DNA of 64,000 nt, taken from assembly GCA_021234155.1 (NCBI GenBank), contig JAJEKV010000054.1, positions 2,765,702 to 2,829,701 of the forward strand, given 5' to 3'. Under the pieces are notes generated by a model. That model was not told the DNA's origin. It ran no database searches and was given only the letters and a program-made list of their open reading frames with translations. This DNA comes from Isoetes taiwanensis. Lineage: Eukaryota; Streptophyta; Lycopodiopsida; Isoetales; Isoetaceae. The position numbers and the translations under genes are program-made. This document shows positions 59,712 through 64,000 of the stretch, in pieces. Each line of letters starts with the position of its first letter. Positions within the stretch are counted from its first letter, which is position 1.

Positions 59712-61740
59712 TGACTACCTAAGACTAGGTGGAGAGGCTTGGCAACATCTGCGGAATTTGATGATGGGATTAGTAGTCACAATCCATGGCTGCTCCACCT
59801 GCTGATCAACATTATCTTAGTCCTAGGAAAGGAAGCCCAAATATCTTGGGATAGAGAGTTATGATCCCAAAATGGATTTGACTTGCCATCACTTATAGTA
59901 CCAGAATGCTCAGAGATATACTCTACGTGGTTGGGATACACCATCTCAAATATTTGCAAGGAAGAGGGTGATGCAATATTAATGAAGTTTGTGTAGAATG
60001 CTGGTGTCCATGCACTAGTTAGCTAATGTGGTGGATGAAGAAAGATATAAGGACTATCGGACAAAGAAATGGAAGGAAAGCCCTAGTGCAGGGGATCAAT
60101 GACTTGATACGGATAGTATTTTGTACACATGGATCCCAAAGATCACCCCATGTAGGAATGGTAGGGTGTCTTTTGAGAAGTAATTGACAATATGTCTACA
60201 GAGATATTCCAATGTTAATGCAATTATAGTGTTATTACAAAAAACATCCCATTAAAGATGTAAATTTGCTAACCATACAAAAGTAGCAAAGGCTTATTTT
60301 CCCAAAATTTTGACATGAACCCAATTTAATTGAATGATGGTGTAAAAGAATTATATGTGTTAATCTATATAAGATAGAGTACATGGAATCCCCAATTGGA
60401 ATTGATAGGAAGACTATTCTAGTGACAAGACATCAACATATGTACTTAAAGACATCTTAGGTCTCTTGAGTAGTGGTCACACAAAGGAATCAGCTGACAC
60501 CTTAGTGGTGACCAACATGTTGGAAGGTGGGGGGCATGGCCTAGAACCAACCACATGAATGGGCCAGAAGTAGACACTAACCTGGACCAACCCCGCCAAT
60601 CACATGATGCATTTAGTATGCGACGTCCTCTTGATGCCTTGATGCACTTCAGACCATCCTCTTGTACCCCACTTGTGAAGGTACTAGAAGAAAATATCAT
60701 CCTCCTTTTCTCAAGGCACGTACTATAGAGTAAGGTCTTTTTTTTTTCCAGAAGTGTTGATATGGTAGAAGGTAAACGAGCATGGCCTATATGAGCATTC
60801 TCACTATTGTTAGCACCCATGGTATCAACTTTCTCAATTTTGCAAGGCAAAACATGGTTAGAAATGCATTCATTCGAAAAACTTAGGTGTGGAAATTTCA
60901 CCTGGGCTTGCTCTCCCTTACTTATTGCTACTGCTATTTATTGGACTCAATTATGCATTTCTATAATTCATGCACATTCAAAGCTTTGAGGAAGGAATAG
61001 CAACATAATCTAGTAGTCCAAAATATCATGAATAAAGGAGACTTTTACTTCCAATAAAAAGAAGGCTCCCTTCTTTGATTGGAAGGCAAGTTACTTCAAT
61101 TAACTGAAAACTGCCTTACATCAGTGATACATGGCAAGAAGGCATGTCAAAGGTTTCATTATGATATTTGACTTATGAATCCAAGTGCTAAGAACAAGAA
61201 CTACAGTGCATAGTAAGGGCATTGAATGTTTGATTTTTGGGTACATATCAGTTCACGACAGACAATCATCATACTGAGAATAATGTGGCTAGAGGAGCTA
61301 GTTATTTTTTATTTATAAAGTGGCGATATGCTATTCAATATATAATAGAGTTGAATGGGTGCTATGCAATATAAAAATTGAATTGAATGGGTTTTTTTTA
61401 TAGTGGATGATGCAGGGCTAGCATTGTGCATGATGCTCGAGATGGGTATAAGATGCCAAAAAAAGAGCTGTATTTGAAGCGTGGCAAGGCCAAGTGTCCA
61501 AAATCAACAGATGGAAGCAAAGCAATACAACAGCATCATACAAGAATCTAAAGCATGACCTCGAGCAGCCTATTCTGCCGTAACCTGCTGGCCATGTCCT
61601 TCTCCCACGTAATGTGCTGGCCTTCTCAAAACTGGGCGCGTGTTTAACTGTAGTAAAAGGAGCTCCAACAATGCTTGACTCCTAGAATAGAATTTCATCT
61701 ACCCCGCAGGTTTTCGCGTCATTCTCTGCTCCGGAGTAGC
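59712..61740. other. Intergenic, upstream of the MINIYO-like gene
   Basis: No gene supported; ORFs at 60.4-60.9 kb lack domains. The last 150 bp contain the likely 5' UTR of the MINIYO-like gene. No clear TATA box was identified. Confidence 0.4.
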
Positions 61741-61741
61741 T

Positions 61742-63783
61742 ATGGCGGAGAAGAAAAAAAACCCATATGACATACCAGAACATGCAGCAGCTAACTTTTC
61801 TCCAATTGCTCATTCCGATCATCCTCCAGACTACAAACCATTGCCACTTGTTGGTGGCATTAAGGAGAAGGGTTTTAGCTCTTCATTATTAAGCCCTGTC
61901 TCTGAGCCCGAGCTGAAAGGTTTATCATTTCCAGTTGCAAGACATAGGTCCGAAGGTCCTGTAAGTTGATCATACTTTTCGTCGTGTTCGCTTAAGGATT
62001 TCTATCTTCTGGTAGTTATATATATGTTTTTGCATTGTATAATTTATGTAGCATTGGGCTCCTTTGAATATTCAAGCTGAAGCGGTAGAAGCAGAAGAGG
62101 AAAAAGATGTGGAAGCAGCGGTGCTTCACGCTAAGCCTTTAGTAAGGAAAACCAAGAAAGGATTGCAGCTTAATTGGAGGGACTTGGATTCAAAGAAGAT
62201 TGAATCGGAAAACGTTGATCAATCCGAGAACCAGATCAATACGGAAGATAAAACTGTTAACTTGCAGACAAAAGAGCATAGAGGGGACGTAGAACTCCCC
62301 CATGGAGCATTAACATGTACAGATGGTTTTAAGCACGGTACAGAGGACAATTCCAAACACACTGCTGTTGCTACATATACAGGTGGTCTTGGCCGTGACC
62401 ATGCAAAAAATAATTCTGGCCATACTAGAAGAACTGATTCTGATAGCAAAGGCATGGAAGAACAAGATAAAAGCAGCAGGAGAGTACATTTTGACATGGA
62501 AAACAGGACAAAGGTTTTAGCTATGTCTGAGGCTCAAGTTGCAGATATGCAGGCAGAATTATCAGAGCGATTCAGCCCTGAGGTTTTAGACATGCTGAAG
62601 AAAAGAGGAGCTGAAAAAGAAAGGAAGAGGGCGATGGAAAAAAGAAAATTTGATACGTCTTCTCAAGCAAGTGCAACAGATGAAATGTCAGAAGTAGAGA
62701 ATAAGCCTCTGCCAAGCAATGATTTGGTCAGCATACATGGTCAAGCTTCTGAGATTCAAGAGATTAGAGAAAGGTATTAGCACAATAAATAACTGGGTTC
62801 AAAGGGTGGAAGCTGTGAAGTTCATGAAATTTGATCTTCAGGGTGATCTTCTGCTACAAGACAATCGAGGCGAGTGTCTTATTTTCTGAATTGTATTACT
62901 TAATCCTTGAGGAACTGTAAATAAATATGTATAGACACGTTGACCCATAAGGACATCTGACTATGAACAAATGGTACATGCGAAAAAACTGGCATTGAGG
63001 TCTTCTTTTCCTTTGCAGAGCCATCACCTATTTTCCAGAGCGTGTCGGAGCGGGATTTCTTGCGGACAGAAGGTGATCCTGCACAGGCAGGTTATACGTT
63101 GGTGGAGCTTACAGAACTTGTCAGAAGCACGGTGGGTCACCCTTATTAGTTTACCTAAAAATTGCACGTTTAAGAGAGCAAGTTGCACAAATACGTTGGA
63201 ATTTGAATATAAACAGACTAGCTTTGGGACATTGTTCTAAGCATGTACTTCTCTATGACCAAAAACATTTGTTATGACATATAGATAGCATTCCCAATAA
63301 GTCTCACTCATACAAGTGCGGTATTTTCTCTGCAGCCCAGTATCTCTTCTAAAACTTCCAATGGGATATGATGTTGTGTAGAACTGGACTATGAGTTAAA
63401 CATTTTTGCTGCCAAATGTAACTGTTAAGAAAAGTTCCGTCAAATTGCATAAATTGATGCTATGCTTTTGTCCCTCATATGGATCTTTTTTCAGGCGACA
63501 AGGCTAGTACATGCATTTTTTCTTTCTGCATATTGCTCCATCCAGCTTATTGTTTTTCTTACTAGTAGCCTAGGTCATTGACTTTCATAGCTTGCTTGTG
63601 AACTCAGGTTCCTGGCCAAAGGGCGCTAGCACTTCGAGCTCTTACACTGGTGCTTGCAAATGCTGCAGTTGGTTTGAAAAGTCAGGAGTATGGAGGCTGC
63701 AATTCCCTCGGGAAGAAAGTTGACTGGCAAGCAGTATGGGCATATGCTCTTGGCCCGCAACCACAATTGGTTCTTGCATTGAG
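61742..63783 (+). CDS. MINIYO/RPAP1-like, 5' part (partial at right edge)
   Basis: Plant homologue of RNA polymerase II-associated protein 1 (MINIYO/IYO in Arabidopsis), which binds RNA polymerase II, moves to the nucleus and promotes the start of cell differentiation. Exons: 61742-61960, 62052-62773, 62805-62869 (or continuous with the previous one), 63019-63131 and 63608-63783. RPAP1 N-terminal box: RRVHFDMENRTKVLAMSEAQ followed by FSPEVLDMLKKRGAEKERKR. RPAP1 C-terminal box: VKFMKFDLQGDLL. Then SERDFLRTEGDPAQAGYTLV, PGQRALALRALTLVLANAAV and VDWQAVWAYALGPQPQLVLA, all typical of the family. The start has a good plant context (AGCTATGGCG). The donor at 62870 is GC (CGAG|GCGAGT), a GC-AG intron. 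Between 62774 and 62804 the frame shifts (see findings). The protein continues beyond the window. Confidence 0.9.
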
Positions 63784-64000
63784 GTTGGTTTTTCGGATCT
63801 TTATTTTGGTTATATATTATATATTAGCTTTCTTGACAGCCTTCTTTACCAAGAATTTTCGCCACTATCATGTGGTTAAATTTAGTGTAATGGATGTGAA
63901 ATGAGTACTTTTCCTTTTGTGGAAGATTTTTAAGTTTCAGGTTATGTCCTCTCTTTCACATTCTTTGACACCTTAGTGGTAATGGATTTAGCAACCTCCA
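63784..64000 (+). other. Intron of the MINIYO-like gene
   Basis: Begins GTTGGT after the fifth exon. The next acceptor lies beyond the window or near its end. Confidence 0.6.

Noticed and set aside
60446-60901. 151-codon minus-strand ORF upstream of the MINIYO-like gene
   Set aside because: No domain, no splice or codon support, overlaps plus-strand ORF; not called.

Overview
The window looks like nuclear DNA from a land plant with a large, transposon-rich genome. Evidence for this is a plant-type GDSL lipase gene, a MINIYO/RPAP1-type gene, a decayed CrRLK1L receptor kinase, GT-AG introns, copia and gypsy LTR elements, CACTA-type transposase, a Helitron end and telo-box (AAACCCTA) motifs. 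LINEs with microsatellite 3' tails and the many unfamiliar repeats make me lean towards a fern or another non-flowering lineage, but the sequence alone does not settle this.

Only two genes look intact or nearly so. The first is a four-exon GDSL esterase/lipase on the minus strand (3604-5127). The second is the 5' part of a MINIYO/RPAP1-like gene on the plus strand (61742 to beyond 63783), which runs off the right edge. Weaker gene-like signals are a methyltransferase-type exon near 1.1 kb and a phase-compatible set of minus-strand exons at 15.7-18.3 kb that I do not recognise.

Everything else is layered mobile and repetitive DNA. 1-9 kb: GDSL gene, a LINE 3' stub, a Harbinger-type MITE, a TTAA-flanked MITE and three foldback elements. 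9-13 kb: a copia fragment, a short element packed with CGTGACAAA motifs, a tandemly duplicated repeat and a Helitron 3' end. 13-19.5 kb: duplications, a poly(A) retroposon, an uncertain gene and an AT-rich island. 19.6-23.2 kb: a gypsy LTR and pol remnant. 23.2-25.65 kb: a LINE. 25.9-32 kb: minisatellites, a 732-bp element with a 9-bp target duplication, a TNP2-like transposase remnant and a near-perfect inverted repeat. 33-38.7 kb: a retroposon with a (TTCC)n tail, then a SET-domain ORF followed on the same strand by CACTA TNP2 and DUF4216 fragments. 38.7-46.2 kb: a roughly 325-bp telo-box satellite interrupted by a 1.9-kb solo LTR. 47.3-54.4 and 58.1-58.8 kb: two more LINEs, one split by 3.8 kb of DNA holding the kinase pseudogene. 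58.9-59.7 kb: a transposon ORF with an HTHEDVD motif.

The most interesting signals are four. (1) Three foldback elements keep the same ends and the same central core but have different self-complementary arms. (2) A LINE family has a shared 3' end but interchangeable short-repeat tails, and part of that end also occurs in elements that are not LINEs. (3) A SET-domain gene sits with a CACTA transposase, and its left terminus resembles one end of the miniature element at 10.6 kb. (4) A telo-box hairpin satellite begins inside a CACTA coding region.
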